This document shows positions 44,111 to 54,051 of a stretch of 64,000 bases of DNA, one piece after another. Source of the DNA: Polaribacter atrinae (lineage in GTDB: Bacteria > Bacteroidota > Bacteroidia > Flavobacteriales > Flavobacteriaceae); NCBI RefSeq assembly GCF_038023995.1, contig NZ_CP150660.1:990501-1054500 (forward strand), written 5' to 3'. Under the pieces are notes generated by a model. That model was not told where the DNA came from, searched no databases, and worked only from the letters and a program-made list of their open reading frames with translations. Within the stretch, counting starts at the first letter, position 1, and each line of letters starts with the position of its first letter. A program made the position numbers and the translations under genes.

Positions 44111-46024
44111 TTAATTTTGCTGTGCCCACCATAATGGTGTAAATACAGTATCTGGTCCTCCTAACTTACCAACTGCTTGTTGGTATCCTCCAGGAATATT
44201 ACTAGAAAAATTTGAAGGATACTTTAAACGTTGACCATAAAAATCAATCCTATTGGTCATAAAGTTTCCATTTGTTAATTGTGGCATGTCCGTTAAAGGC
44301 TTTTCCACTGCTGGATTCTCGAAAAATGGTAACCCAAGTCTTCTATGATCATTCCAAGTTTCTAAAGGCAACCATGGTGTTTGCGCAATAAACTTTTGAG
44401 TAATAATCTTTGTTAAAAGGTCATTCTTTACTGCTCCATTTTTATAGATTGTATTATCTGGATACTGTAAATTCATTGTTCCAGGTAAGTTTGAATATCC
44501 ATCTAAATAAGTTACAAGAACAGAAGAAGAAGGCTCTGTAGTATGCGACCAACTAACAGAAGTACCTACTCTACTGTAATCTTGAGAAGTTAAATAGTTA
44601 GTTAAATGACTAGCAACACCATTGTATGCAAAACTTTGTGCAATTCCCTGCTCATAAGCTACTTGACCAGTCATAGGAACTGCCCAACCTCTTACTGCGG
44701 CTTCAGCTATTAAAAAGTGAGATTCCCAAGAAGCAAAGAAGATTCTACTATTAGAGTTATTTCTATATTTATTAGCTAAACGAGGTAATGTACCTGTAAA
44801 ACCATACACTTTGTTTTTAGACCCTTTGTCTCCCCAATTACCACCTGGGTAAGCGTTCCATGTAAAAGCTGACTCTATTTCCTTAACAATATTATCAGAA
44901 GCATCTACAAGGCTTCTTTTAGTAGTGCTAGCATTACTGTTCCATGAAGGGTATGAGTTAAATTCTGGATCTGAAAAATCTCCTGGAATTTTAAATAAAT
45001 CATACGCTCTAGGATCTATCTTATTGTGCAATCCATCAAAAAAGAAACCTGCTGAAGGATCATTCGTCATAGACGTAAAATGATCATCAAACTTAAGCCC
45101 CATATAATTTGCAGGTTTAATATAGCCATGCTTATCTGCAGATAACAAACTTTGAGAAGTTACCCCACCTAAACCAATCATTAAATTGTTAAGTGTTGCA
45201 GAAACCTCATGATCCCACCATTCTCTTGTTATAACACCTGTATAATCACTCCATCCTGCTGTTTCTTTTACAGAAAAATTATCTGTAGCTTCTGTAATAA
45301 AATCATTACTAACTGCACTTTCAAATTCTGCTTGTGCTTTTGCAGGATCTACTTCAGACAAACGCATTGCTAAACGCATTCTTAAAGAATTTCCATATTT
45401 TTGCCATTTTTTAAAATCATACTCGTAAGCTGGATCTAATTTCTTTAATGCATCATCAGGATTTGAAACTGTAAGATCTAATGCATTAGTAGCTTCATCT
45501 AACTCTTGTAACATGTAATAATACACTTCTTTTACATCACTATACTCCGGATTAACCCCTTCAAAACCATTAATTGGAATTGGCCCAAAATTGTCAGTCA
45601 TTTCACTCATAATATATGCACGCCAAATTCTTGCAACCTGCTTAAGGTTTGGTGTATGCTCCCTAAAATTACCTGAAGCTATTTGCTCATCAGCAATTTT
45701 AATACCTGCATTAATGTTTCTTAGCCATGACGATACATATCCGTTGTAATAATCACTAGACCAACCATCATTAGCGCTTCCTTCTGACAAAGTACCAACT
45801 CTTGTCATTCTACCTGCATCATTCCAATAAAGAACAAAAATACGTTCTGAAATATGTGGGTTTTGCTGAGCACCACCAATAGAACTATTAATAAAGTATT
45901 CTATTTGAACTTGATCCTTATTTGCTGCAGTTGGATTGATATTTATCTCTTCAAAATCTGAACAAGACATAAATGCGAATAGCATTAGAACAAGTAAGTT
46001 TGTATTTTTTAATATTTTTTTCAT
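44111..46024 (-). CDS. SusD-like_2-type glycan-binding lipoprotein 2
   Basis: A 637-aa lipoprotein (AFMSCSD, Cys21) of the SusD/RagB-like nutrient-binding group. Motifs: FEEININPTAANKDQVQ, ARIWRAYIMSEMTDNFGPIPI, KKWQKYGNSLRMRLAMRLSEVDP and the C-terminal IITQKFIAQTPWLPLETWNDHRRLGLP. It belongs to the second SusD clade rather than the clade of SusD 1 and 3, and is about 60-130 residues longer. It starts 19 bp after the SusC2 stop. Its ligand is unknown. The unit ends in the bidirectional terminator at 44034-44064. Confidence 0.93.
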   Translation of the reverse strand: MKKILKNTNLLVLMLFAFMSCSDFEEININPTAANKDQVQIEYFINSSIGGAQQNPHISERIFVLYWNDAGRMTRVGTLSEGSANDGWSSDYYNGYVSSWLRNINAGIKIADEQIASGNFREHTPNLKQVARIWRAYIMSEMTDNFGPIPINGFEGVNPEYSDVKEVYYYMLQELDEATNALDLTVSNPDDALKKLDPAYEYDFKKWQKYGNSLRMRLAMRLSEVDPAKAQAEFESAVSNDFITEATDNFSVKETAGWSDYTGVITREWWDHEVSATLNNLMIGLGGVTSQSLLSADKHGYIKPANYMGLKFDDHFTSMTNDPSAGFFFDGLHNKIDPRAYDLFKIPGDFSDPEFNSYPSWNSNASTTKRSLVDASDNIVKEIESAFTWNAYPGGNWGDKGSKNKVYGFTGTLPRLANKYRNNSNSRIFFASWESHFLIAEAAVRGWAVPMTGQVAYEQGIAQSFAYNGVASHLTNYLTSQDYSRVGTSVSWSHTTEPSSSVLVTYLDGYSNLPGTMNLQYPDNTIYKNGAVKNDLLTKIITQKFIAQTPWLPLETWNDHRRLGLPFFENPAVEKPLTDMPQLTNGNFMTNRIDFYGQRLKYPSNFSSNIPGGYQQAVGKLGGPDTVFTPLWWAQQN

Positions 46025-46043
46025 TACTTATATTTTTTAATTT

Positions 46044-49000
46044 TTAGAAACTTAATGATAGATTTAAAAACACGCTACTTGTTGTAGGAGGAGAAAGATA
46101 TTCAAAACCTGTAGCATTTGTAGACGTAGCAAAAACTGATTCTGGATCTATACCATTCAAGTTATTTTTTATCATCCACACATTATTTGCAGAAATTCCA
46201 ATTTTAGCATTTTGAATTCCTGAATCCGTTAACCACTTACTTTTTAAATTATAATTAACATTTACATTTCTTAACCTGATGTTTGTAGCATCAAAAATAT
46301 TCGCTTCAGTTATACCTAAGTTACCTGTTCTTGCAGTAATAGCTGTCCAATAATCTTGTGGTGAAACTGCAGTATTGTTTGCCGTAAAACCTCCACTACC
46401 ATCACTAACTACTCCTTCTACGATAAAATCTGCTCTATCTCCATTAACTACTGTTGCTGATGCGTTTCCAGAAGCTTGTAATGCATGGTTAGATCCAGAG
46501 AAAATCTCTCCCCCTAAACGTGCATCAATTAAAAAACCAAGAGTTAAGTTTTTATAAGTAAACGTATTAGAAATACCAACCATAGCATCTGGCTGTTGCT
46601 CACCTAATTTAAATTTTTCTGATGTTGCAGTTGGCAAACCATTACCATCTACTATAATTTGTCCAAAATTAGCACTCGCTTCATCAGCTACTCTTGCATA
46701 TTTAGTTCCCCAAATTTCTCCATAAACTCCATTTTCAATAGCTAATACAGCTAAATTATCAAAACCTCCTAGAGCATATTGAGTCACATCTTCTGCTAAG
46801 CTTTCAATAGTGTTATCATTTTTAGAGTAATTCACACCTAAATCCCAGTTTAAACCTTCTGGATTGTTAAGAATTCTACCATTTAAAGACAATTCAAAAC
46901 CTCTATTTTGAACATCGCCGGCATTTACTTTTTTAGAGTTATATCCACTTAAAGGATCTAATGGTAAATTTATTAATTGATTTGTTGCGTTAGATTGATA
47001 GTATGCAAAATCTAATCCTAAACGATTATTAAAGAATCTACCTTCAAAACCAATTTCTTTAGATTTAATTAACTCACTTTTTAAGTCTGGATTAAACAAT
47101 ACGTTATTAGTACCCGCAGTAGTATTACCATTTGCATCATTACCAATCGTATAGAAATTGTAAAGTTCATACGGAGACAAATCATTACCAACAGTTGCAT
47201 AAGATGCTCTTATTTTTCCAAAATTCCACCAACTAGGCATGTCTACATCTTGTTTTCTTAACATCTCTGTAAAAACAAAAGAAGCACTCACAGAAGGGTA
47301 GAAAAAAGATCTATTTTCTTCACTTAACGTAGAAGACCAATCATTACGACCTGTAAAATCGACAAATAAATACCCATCGTAATTAACTTGGAATGTACCA
47401 TAAATAGAATTTGTTTTTCTATTACTAGAACCTTGATTAATATTTGCTGGATTTACACCATTATTTAATGTAAATAAGTTTGGTACAACTAAATCCCCAG
47501 AATTTCCACTAATATTATCAGAGGATCGTGACATTAAATTACCACCAAACGTTGCAGAACCTCCAAATTTTCCAAAGATATTATCTTTACTTGCAATTAA
47601 TAATAAGCTGTAATTTTTCTCGATAAAAGAATCTTTACCAAAACTATACCTACCTGTATTGTTTCCCGGGCTGCCAGAATATAATTTAGACTCTGTAGTA
47701 GTCGTATATAAATCTGCTCCTGCTTTTAGCTCTGAACTTAACCAGTCATTAAATTTATATTTTAATGATCCATTTAATAAGAAACGATCTCTTGCGTCTT
47801 CACTCAATCTGTTTTTTGCAGACCAATATGGGTTTTCTGCATTCTCAGAAACAAACCATCTCATGTTACCAAATTGATCTGAACTTTCTTCAAATTGAGT
47901 AATATCTACAGATACTGGTAATTGAGCTAACGTAGCAAAAGCATTGTTATTATTACTACCATTTAAAGGTCTATTACCTGCTTGCGTATTAATATACTGC
48001 ACCTTTACATCAGAAGTCCATTTATTATCTTCACCAAAATGAGAAACCGCTCTAGTAGTTAAGTTTAACCTTTCTAATGTAGATCCTGGAATATTACTTT
48101 CATTCTCTAAATAATTTACAGAAGTATATAATGATGTTGCATCTGTAACTTGTTGTTGAAATGATACACTATAATTTTGATTAAATCCTCCATTATAAAA
48201 ATTATCGATATTATCATACGCTCTTAAAGTAGTTTGATCACCTTTAAAATCCGTTACAGTCTGACCCGTAATTTGAGGTCCCCAACTTGCACGAGAATCA
48301 TTTACATACACACCTTCATTTCCTTGTCCAAATGACTGTTGAATTTCTGGTGTTATAAATAATCTTTCAAAACCAGTAGTTACAGAAACTGTAATACCAA
48401 GACCTTTTCTAGATTTACCCGTTTTAGTTGTAATTAAAATTACACCGTTCCCTGCACGAGAACCATACAAAGCAGCAGCAGAAGCACCTTTTAAAACCGT
48501 CATCGTTTCAATATCATCTGCATTTAAATCTCCTAAACCATTTCCTAAATCTTGAGAAGGATTAAAGAAATCTGTGTTCTCTGCTCCTGTAAAGTTATCC
48601 ATAGGGATTCCATCGACAACAATTAAAGGTTGGTTATCTCCAGATAATGAACTATTTCCTCTCAATACTATTTTTGAAGAACTAGCAGGACCATTACTTC
48701 CTTTAATAATCTGCACACCTGCAACCTTACCTACTAAAGCATTAGCAACGTTAGACTCTCTTGCTTCTGTTAAACTCTCTCCTTTTACTTCTTGAACCGC
48801 ATATCCTAAAGATTTACGTTCTCTTTTAATACCAAGAGCTGTTACTACTATTTCGTCTAATTGACTAACATCTGGCACCAATGTAACATTAATAACTTTC
48901 TGCCCATTAACTACAATTTCTTGCAAAGCAAACCCCATGTAAGAAAACTGTAGAATAGTATTTGATCCTGCTACATTAATGCTATAATTACCATCAAAAT

Positions 49001-49166
49001 CAGTTGTAGTACCAGCAGTAGAGCCTTTAATAACTACACTAACTCCTGGCAGTGCTAAATTGCTCCCTGCTTCTACAACACTCCCTTTTACAGTTGTTTG
49101 TGCCTGCATACCGTATGTGCATAGAATGCCCAACACAAACAGTAATTGAAGTACCTTTTTTGTCAT
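46044..49166 (-). CDS. SusC/RagA-family TonB-dependent importer 2
   Basis: A 1040-aa outer-membrane transporter with a signal peptide (YGMQAQ), CarboxypepD_reg-like domain (VKGSVVEAGSNLALPGVSVVIKG), TonB-box region DEIVVTALGIKRERKSLGYAV, plug domain (LRGNSSLSGDNQPLIVVDGIPM, SAAALYGSRAGNGVILITTK) and a barrel ending VFLNLSLSF. The ALGIKRE-type box differs from the VGYGTQ box of SusC1, matching the different SusD clade. The 183 bp upstream of its start hold no recognisable GntR-type operator or clear -7 box, so its control seems separate from that of pair 1. Confidence 0.94.
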   Translation of the reverse strand: MTKKVLQLLFVLGILCTYGMQAQTTVKGSVVEAGSNLALPGVSVVIKGSTAGTTTDFDGNYSINVAGSNTILQFSYMGFALQEIVVNGQKVINVTLVPDVSQLDEIVVTALGIKRERKSLGYAVQEVKGESLTEARESNVANALVGKVAGVQIIKGSNGPASSSKIVLRGNSSLSGDNQPLIVVDGIPMDNFTGAENTDFFNPSQDLGNGLGDLNADDIETMTVLKGASAAALYGSRAGNGVILITTKTGKSRKGLGITVSVTTGFERLFITPEIQQSFGQGNEGVYVNDSRASWGPQITGQTVTDFKGDQTTLRAYDNIDNFYNGGFNQNYSVSFQQQVTDATSLYTSVNYLENESNIPGSTLERLNLTTRAVSHFGEDNKWTSDVKVQYINTQAGNRPLNGSNNNNAFATLAQLPVSVDITQFEESSDQFGNMRWFVSENAENPYWSAKNRLSEDARDRFLLNGSLKYKFNDWLSSELKAGADLYTTTTESKLYSGSPGNNTGRYSFGKDSFIEKNYSLLLIASKDNIFGKFGGSATFGGNLMSRSSDNISGNSGDLVVPNLFTLNNGVNPANINQGSSNRKTNSIYGTFQVNYDGYLFVDFTGRNDWSSTLSEENRSFFYPSVSASFVFTEMLRKQDVDMPSWWNFGKIRASYATVGNDLSPYELYNFYTIGNDANGNTTAGTNNVLFNPDLKSELIKSKEIGFEGRFFNNRLGLDFAYYQSNATNQLINLPLDPLSGYNSKKVNAGDVQNRGFELSLNGRILNNPEGLNWDLGVNYSKNDNTIESLAEDVTQYALGGFDNLAVLAIENGVYGEIWGTKYARVADEASANFGQIIVDGNGLPTATSEKFKLGEQQPDAMVGISNTFTYKNLTLGFLIDARLGGEIFSGSNHALQASGNASATVVNGDRADFIVEGVVSDGSGGFTANNTAVSPQDYWTAITARTGNLGITEANIFDATNIRLRNVNVNYNLKSKWLTDSGIQNAKIGISANNVWMIKNNLNGIDPESVFATSTNATGFEYLSPPTTSSVFLNLSLSF

Positions 49167-49349
49167 AATTTTTTGAATTTAGTTTTATTTAAAGTTAAAT
49201 TAAGTTTAAATTAACAAAATAAAACACAATCCATTAATTATTTTCGACTAACAACTAAACATAAGTGGTGTTGGTTAAAATTATTGATTAATAAAAACAT
49301 GTAACTTCTCAATATAACAAGTGCTAAGATTAAGTTAAATTATTGCAAT

Positions 49350-52300
49350 TTATTCTAAAACCGAAGTAAAACCAACAGCCCCAACTCCAGTAACTTTATC
49401 TACAAGCCAAGGCCCGCTATAAGGTTTTGATCTTAAAAAATAATTATCCCCTAAAATATACGTTAAGCGATCTCCTTTTAACAAGGACTGTTCCGAGAAT
49501 GTTAATCTTATCTTTTTTGAGTTTTCTGCTAAGACTTCTATTTTTGAAATAGAAGATGTTTTATGATTATTTAAAGCAAATAAATGATCTTTAACAGCAT
49601 AAAAAATGCCATCAACCAATAAATTAGATTGAATAACAATCGGTTTATCAAACGCTATAATTAAAGACTTAGATGACTCTAGCTGAACTTCAATTAATTG
49701 GGGAGCTTGGTAATCTACTTCTCCACCATAGAAATCATATTTGGCTAAATTAGAAATCCAATTTGCTAAAACTTCATAACCATGCGCATGGTAATGACAG
49801 CCATCTGATAAAAAATAACTTCCATCCTCAGTCTTGGGGTTCTCTAAAAAACCGTGGCGTGTTAGAATCTTTATTTTTTCATGTTCCTTTACAAACTGTC
49901 TTTGGGCCTCTCTAACATTTTGATGTCCTATATTAGAATTACACCCTGGAGGAGTTTGAATGATATAAAATTTTTCAAACGAAAAATCAGTTTTTAAATC
50001 GTTGTATAACCTTTTAAGCGCTTTTTTATAATGCACTATACTATCTCCAGCATTATTTTCACCTTGATTCCAGATAAAGGCTTTTATACTCCCTTTTAAC
50101 CCCGAGGCTTCTAACCTCTTTTGTAAACGTCCATAGGGTTTATCCAAATCATAATCTATTGTTTTTTGATAGTAAGAAATCGCTCCTCCACCTCCGCTTC
50201 CATTAATAATAGCAATAGGTACATTTTCTGATTTCACCAAATTTAAGCCAATATTCATTCCCAAAACACCCACCATACCTCTGCCTACAAGTTCTTTCCC
50301 ACTGCGAATATCTGGTGCTTTTCCACTAGCCAAGTACCAATCTGTATTTTCTGCTTCTGGCAAAATAGCAGGTTGGTTGTAAACATGCATTGCCCCAATA
50401 GTACGCACCCATTTAGCATTTTCTGGTAAATGGTTATTATTATAAGCATTATCATAGTCTATAGCCCACGCATTCGATTGTCCATTTATAACATAAACAT
50501 CTCCAGCTGTAACGTGAGTCGCTTTTTTTATAAAAACCTCTTCCCTATTCTTTGCTTTTACAAAAAGAGCTATCGTATAATTATGTTTAATTGCATCAAT
50601 TTCTATCGGAACAGAAAACTGTGCTTTTACTGCAATAGCTGTTCTTGTAACAGTACCTTGTGATCTATGTACCTTAACTATTAAACTATCTACAGAACTG
50701 TCTACTTTTCCAGAAATATTAATGATTGCTTTATTATTAGAATCTCTGGCGTAAAGTTGATAGTTTTTAGGGAAAGAACTCAGAGAAACTTTAGAAGTCA
50801 TATTAAAAGCGGTTCTAAACTTTAATTCTTTAACCTCACTTACACCCTCATTTTTAACAGTTACAGGCACACAGGTAAACATCCATTTCCATGAATTTCT
50901 ATCTTGTGGTATTTTTAAGAGTACTGTATTCCACCCTTTTTTCAAATTGATTTTGGTTGGTTCTCTATAAAAATAATCTTCATCTATAAACGGAATCTCA
51001 TCTGTTTTAGTCCCCAAACTGGGTTGCTGCCAAATAGGTGGTGCTATTTCATTATTGTTTACCCAAATTTTAGGATTTGTAGTGTGCCACTGCCCTTGAT
51101 CTGGAAAAGGACCAACTCTACGTCCGCCAGAGCGCGACCAACCCTGAAAACCAATCCAAAAATCTTGTGTGCTATTGTTTGGTGAGTATATCTGAGTACG
51201 CGCATAAAAAGTTCCGGTTTTCTGACTTGTTAAAGCGGAGAAATTAAAAAAATGTTTTAAATGAACCGTAGCGCCAACCACTGATTCCGACCAATTAAAT
51301 GTTTTTCCATTACTTTTATAAGATTGCTTTAAAGTATCTTCGACCTCAAACGCTGTTAAAACATCTCCTTTATGATCAAAAGGACCAATTATATTCCATA
51401 AAACATCTGTTTGTTTTACATACGGAAACTCCTTTCCCTTAAAAAACAAATCTCTGTGAGTTATCACTTTTTCTTCAAATTTTTGAAACGCTTTAAAAGC
51501 GTCTGTTTCTTTTGATGGTAATTTTGCCCAAAATTCAAAATGATCTTTTTTCCTCCCTTTCCAAATCGCATCAGCATAAAATAAGATAGAAGGATAAATA
51601 GGGTTTTGCTTTAAAATATCTCTTTCATTATTTACATTATTGTCTGGCCATGCACACAAAACACCTCCTAAAGCAAATTCATCTCCTTTTGGCTGCCTGC
51701 AAGGTTGTTGAAAATACAATCTAGACATGCCTGCAAAAGGATCTAAATGATTAATATAATTAGCTCTCGAATCTATAAAACGATGTCCTGCTCTTGGTTC
51801 GTGCTGTGCCCATAATTGATTTATAGAGGTTGTATCTTCTTTTATTTCTATACCTTCTTTCCAAACAATAAGCTCTCTATTTTTTGCTTTAATTCGTTTC
51901 ATAATTTCTAACACAAAATCTTTAGAAACATACTCTTCGCTGTTCCTTACTTCATCTGTGCCAATATGGATATAAGGCATTTCTTCTGGATCGGCCAACG
52001 AACAAAGTTCATCAAACAATGCCAATAAAGCAGGCAGTGCTCTTTCATCTTTCATCGATTTAAAACCTAACGCAGTTCTAAAAGCTCTAGAATGTCCAGG
52101 AATATCAAATTCTGGAATTACTGTGATGTTTCTATCCTTGCAAAATGCCAAGATATCTTTAAAGTCTTCTTGTGTATAAAACTTCCCTTTGCCACGGGAA
52201 GTTGCTGCTTCTGATTGTAATTCTGGGTAGATTTTACTCTCTAAACGCCAACCAGGATCATCTGTTAAATGCCAATGAAACACATTGTATTTGTATTGAG

Positions 52301-52838
52301 AAAGCACTTCAATCTGTTCTTTTAATTGAGATACAGACTGAAAATTTCTTCCTGTATCGTGCATAAAACCTCTAATTTTAAATGCTGCCCAATCTGTAAT
52401 TTCAAGTTTTGGAAAACGTCCTTTTTTACCGTACTTTCTAAAAATTTGTTTTAAAGTTTGAATCGCATAATAAGCGCCTTTTTCTGTAGATGCCCAAATT
52501 TTAATTTTAGAATCGATAACTAACCGATACGCCTCATCACTATTATCAACAGGAATTTCTGCTTTTATAATTTGAATATTTAAGCCTTTTGATGATACTT
52601 TAATTCCTTTAGCATAAAAGAATGCTTCTAATTTATTCGATACATTTCTAAAATTAGACTTCGTAATATTGATCGTTTTAAACGCTATCTCTTCATTACC
52701 ATAATTAATTTCTTGAGGTGTTGGAATTACTGGATACTTTGCTTGAAGATTACCTCTCAATAAATTAGAAGAATACATATTAATAGACAGCAGTAAAAGA
52801 GCTATTAAAAAGAAACTTGATTTAAAAAAATGATTCAT
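49350..52838 (-). CDS. GH20 beta-hexosaminidase fused to SGNH sialate O-acetylesterase-like domain
   Basis: A 1162-aa fusion. I use the ATG at 52838 (MNHFF); a TTG two codons earlier is less likely. A signal sequence (LLLLSINMYS) is followed by a GH20b domain, then the GH20 barrel (RGFMHDTGRNF; catalytic Asp295-Glu296 in IHIGTDEV) to about residue 480. Residues 480-780 look like beta-sandwich spacer modules. The C-terminal SGNH domain has the Ser-bearing INGQSNAW (Ser788), INGSGGGG, IWNQGENN and the Asp-His block SDGCHYHAHGY (from Asp1012). It resembles the sialic-acid esterase group rather than lipases. It is the last gene of the sialic-acid operon, 15 bp after the GH27 gene. One protein could deacetylate and remove neighbouring sugars; that coupling is inference. 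Confidence 0.85.
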   Translation of the reverse strand: MNHFFKSSFFLIALLLLSINMYSSNLLRGNLQAKYPVIPTPQEINYGNEEIAFKTINITKSNFRNVSNKLEAFFYAKGIKVSSKGLNIQIIKAEIPVDNSDEAYRLVIDSKIKIWASTEKGAYYAIQTLKQIFRKYGKKGRFPKLEITDWAAFKIRGFMHDTGRNFQSVSQLKEQIEVLSQYKYNVFHWHLTDDPGWRLESKIYPELQSEAATSRGKGKFYTQEDFKDILAFCKDRNITVIPEFDIPGHSRAFRTALGFKSMKDERALPALLALFDELCSLADPEEMPYIHIGTDEVRNSEEYVSKDFVLEIMKRIKAKNRELIVWKEGIEIKEDTTSINQLWAQHEPRAGHRFIDSRANYINHLDPFAGMSRLYFQQPCRQPKGDEFALGGVLCAWPDNNVNNERDILKQNPIYPSILFYADAIWKGRKKDHFEFWAKLPSKETDAFKAFQKFEEKVITHRDLFFKGKEFPYVKQTDVLWNIIGPFDHKGDVLTAFEVEDTLKQSYKSNGKTFNWSESVVGATVHLKHFFNFSALTSQKTGTFYARTQIYSPNNSTQDFWIGFQGWSRSGGRRVGPFPDQGQWHTTNPKIWVNNNEIAPPIWQQPSLGTKTDEIPFIDEDYFYREPTKINLKKGWNTVLLKIPQDRNSWKWMFTCVPVTVKNEGVSEVKELKFRTAFNMTSKVSLSSFPKNYQLYARDSNNKAIINISGKVDSSVDSLIVKVHRSQGTVTRTAIAVKAQFSVPIEIDAIKHNYTIALFVKAKNREEVFIKKATHVTAGDVYVINGQSNAWAIDYDNAYNNNHLPENAKWVRTIGAMHVYNQPAILPEAENTDWYLASGKAPDIRSGKELVGRGMVGVLGMNIGLNLVKSENVPIAIINGSGGGGAISYYQKTIDYDLDKPYGRLQKRLEASGLKGSIKAFIWNQGENNAGDSIVHYKKALKRLYNDLKTDFSFEKFYIIQTPPGCNSNIGHQNVREAQRQFVKEHEKIKILTRHGFLENPKTEDGSYFLSDGCHYHAHGYEVLANWISNLAKYDFYGGEVDYQAPQLIEVQLESSKSLIIAFDKPIVIQSNLLVDGIFYAVKDHLFALNNHKTSSISKIEVLAENSKKIRLTFSEQSLLKGDRLTYILGDNYFLRSKPYSGPWLVDKVTGVGAVGFTSVLE

Positions 52839-52853
52839 ATTCAAAGAGTTTTA

Positions 52854-54035
52854 TTATTTCATCAACCTAAATACCACAACATCTCTACTAGGAATTTCAA
52901 TTGTAAAATTAGCATCGGTAGTCCCAATTACTTTATTTTTCCAAAGATCTTTTACTTTATATGTTCCAGAAAAATCCTTTATTTTAATTTTAGACCAATC
53001 TACTTGATATTTTTTTCCTTTCGTTTCCCTATTGAATAAACAAATTGCCATATCACCATTTGATAATGGTTTTTGCCAAATTTCAAAATTCCCCATGTCT
53101 TCAATCTTAAAACCTTGTTTACCTAAAACATCTTGATTTATAGCAATTAGCTCTTTATTTGTTAAAATATTTTGATCGTTTACAGACATATTTCTTAAAT
53201 CGTTGCCAGCCATAAGTGGAGCTGCCAACATACTCCACATGGTAAAGTGTGCTCTAGCCTCATTTTCTGGCATATCATTATTTCCAACTGCTAACATATC
53301 TGGGTCGTTCCAATGCCCTGGACCAGCATATTTTTCTAAGCCAACTTGCATATCTAAAATAGTTGTCCAACCAAGATGATTGTCCCAAATATCGCCATCA
53401 AACCTACCTTTCATATCTATATCTAGAGTTGTTCTCCATAAATGACCTACGTCTTCTGCCCATTCCCAAGGCTTATTTTCACCCCATTCACACATACTAA
53501 AAACAATAGGTCTACCTGTTTTATACAAGGCGTCACGCATTTTTTTGTACGATATTTTAGCATCTTGTCCTTCTGTAAAACACCAATCGTATTTTAAATA
53601 ATCTACACCCCATTTAGCATACATTTCTGCATCTTGTGTGTCAAACCCTTTACTTCCCGGACGACCAGCACAAGTTTTTATACCAGCATCTGAATAAATT
53701 CCAAATTTTAGACCTTTTGAATGTATATAATTGGCTAGACTTTTAATTCCAGAAGGAAACTTCTTTTTATCTACTATAATATATCCATTTTTATCACGGC
53801 CTATTTGCCAGCAATCATCAATAACAATATATTCATAACCGGCATCTTTTAATCCTTTTTCTACCATGGCATCTGCCATTTCCTTAATCACGGTTTCATT
53901 TACAAATTCACATTGAAAACTGTTCCAACTATTCCATCCCATTGGTGGAGTTTGTGCTAAGTTTTCAAATTTCTGAGCAATAATTTCGTTTGTTAAAAAT
54001 AAGATTAGCATTAATAAAAGCACTTTTGTTTTCAT
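52854..54035 (-). CDS. GH27 alpha-galactosidase-type enzyme (second copy)
   Basis: A 393-aa GH27 enzyme with a signal peptide (LTNEIIAQ). Motifs: TPPMGWNSWNSF, VIDDCWQ, nucleophile Asp150 in YLKYDWC, and acid/base Asp205 in HLWRTTLDI. The C-domain is a short beta-sandwich. I use the ATG at 54035; the longer frame starts with TTG inside the upstream gene. It differs from the first GH27 by lacking a lipobox, so it is probably periplasmic. Placed between two esterase-bearing genes in the sialic-acid operon, it likely removes alpha-Gal or alpha-GalNAc residues from sialylated glycans. The choice between them cannot be made. Confidence 0.9.
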   Translation of the reverse strand: MKTKVLLLMLILFLTNEIIAQKFENLAQTPPMGWNSWNSFQCEFVNETVIKEMADAMVEKGLKDAGYEYIVIDDCWQIGRDKNGYIIVDKKKFPSGIKSLANYIHSKGLKFGIYSDAGIKTCAGRPGSKGFDTQDAEMYAKWGVDYLKYDWCFTEGQDAKISYKKMRDALYKTGRPIVFSMCEWGENKPWEWAEDVGHLWRTTLDIDMKGRFDGDIWDNHLGWTTILDMQVGLEKYAGPGHWNDPDMLAVGNNDMPENEARAHFTMWSMLAAPLMAGNDLRNMSVNDQNILTNKELIAINQDVLGKQGFKIEDMGNFEIWQKPLSNGDMAICLFNRETKGKKYQVDWSKIKIKDFSGTYKVKDLWKNKVIGTTDANFTIEIPSRDVVVFRLMK

Positions 54036-54051
54036 GTACTTACTTTTTAAA

